A DNA stretch of 5,829 bases from Bacillota bacterium (GTDB lineage: Bacteria; Bacillota_I; Bacilli_A; RFN20; CAG-826). The notes below the pieces were generated by a model. The model was not told the DNA's origin and did no database searches. It worked only from the letters and a program-made list of their open reading frames with translations. Shown in pieces: positions 5,803 through 5,829 of the stretch (position 1 is the first letter of the stretch; the number at the start of each line of letters is the position of its first letter). The stretch is from positions 686-6,514 of the forward strand of contig DNPJ01000029.1 of the NCBI GenBank assembly GCA_003501485.1. Reading direction: 5' to 3'. The translations under genes and the position numbers were made by a program.

Positions 5803-5829
5803 ATCGGCGCATTTTATATCTTGCATTTT

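Overview
The window is AT-rich, densely packed DNA from a bacterium with standard stop codons. TGG encodes Trp, and none of the long frames needs TGA read as Trp. The base composition, the closest-feeling protein families (a Bacillota-type SDR epimerase, a GT4 enzyme and an acyltransferase) and a rubrerythrin suggest an anaerobic, low-GC Bacillota, possibly an uncultured gut Bacilli, Erysipelotrichia or RF39-like lineage. That placement is an inference from family memory, not a measured result.

All six genes lie on the + strand. (1) Positions 3-938: the 3' part of an unrecognised gene whose reading frame runs off the left edge; its last ~55 residues look like a sigma-70 region 4 type helix-turn-helix. 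(2) 965-1963: an extended SDR (NAD(P)-dependent epimerase/dehydratase or reductase). (3) 1992-2501: a small four-helix membrane protein, followed by a clear intrinsic terminator at 2510-2534. (4) 2592-3245: an uncharacterised protein with a basic N-terminal helix and two membrane segments. (5) 3249-5189: a 646-residue fusion of a GT4 glycosyltransferase and a PlsC-like (LPLAT) acyltransferase, 3 bases after gene 4 and probably co-transcribed with it. (6) 5249-5788: rubrerythrin with its own promoter and a strong ribosome-binding site.

The likely theme of the centre is membrane lipid or glycolipid building: genes 4 and 5 form a two-gene unit in which one polypeptide could glycosylate and acylate a lipid or lipid precursor at the membrane. 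The rubrerythrin is an oxidative-stress gene unrelated to that unit. The epimerase and the four-helix protein could touch envelope metabolism, but nothing in the sequence proves it.

The most interesting non-coding signal is that two of the six genes (starts at 965 and 2592) have a perfect TATAAT box whose last base lies exactly 7 nt before the A of the ATG, and neither has a Shine-Dalgarno sequence. This is the geometry expected of leaderless mRNAs. In the same window, the starts at 1992 and 5249 have purine-rich ribosome-binding sites. I see no RNA gene, mobile element or CRISPR array, and no gene-free stretch longer than about 90 bases.
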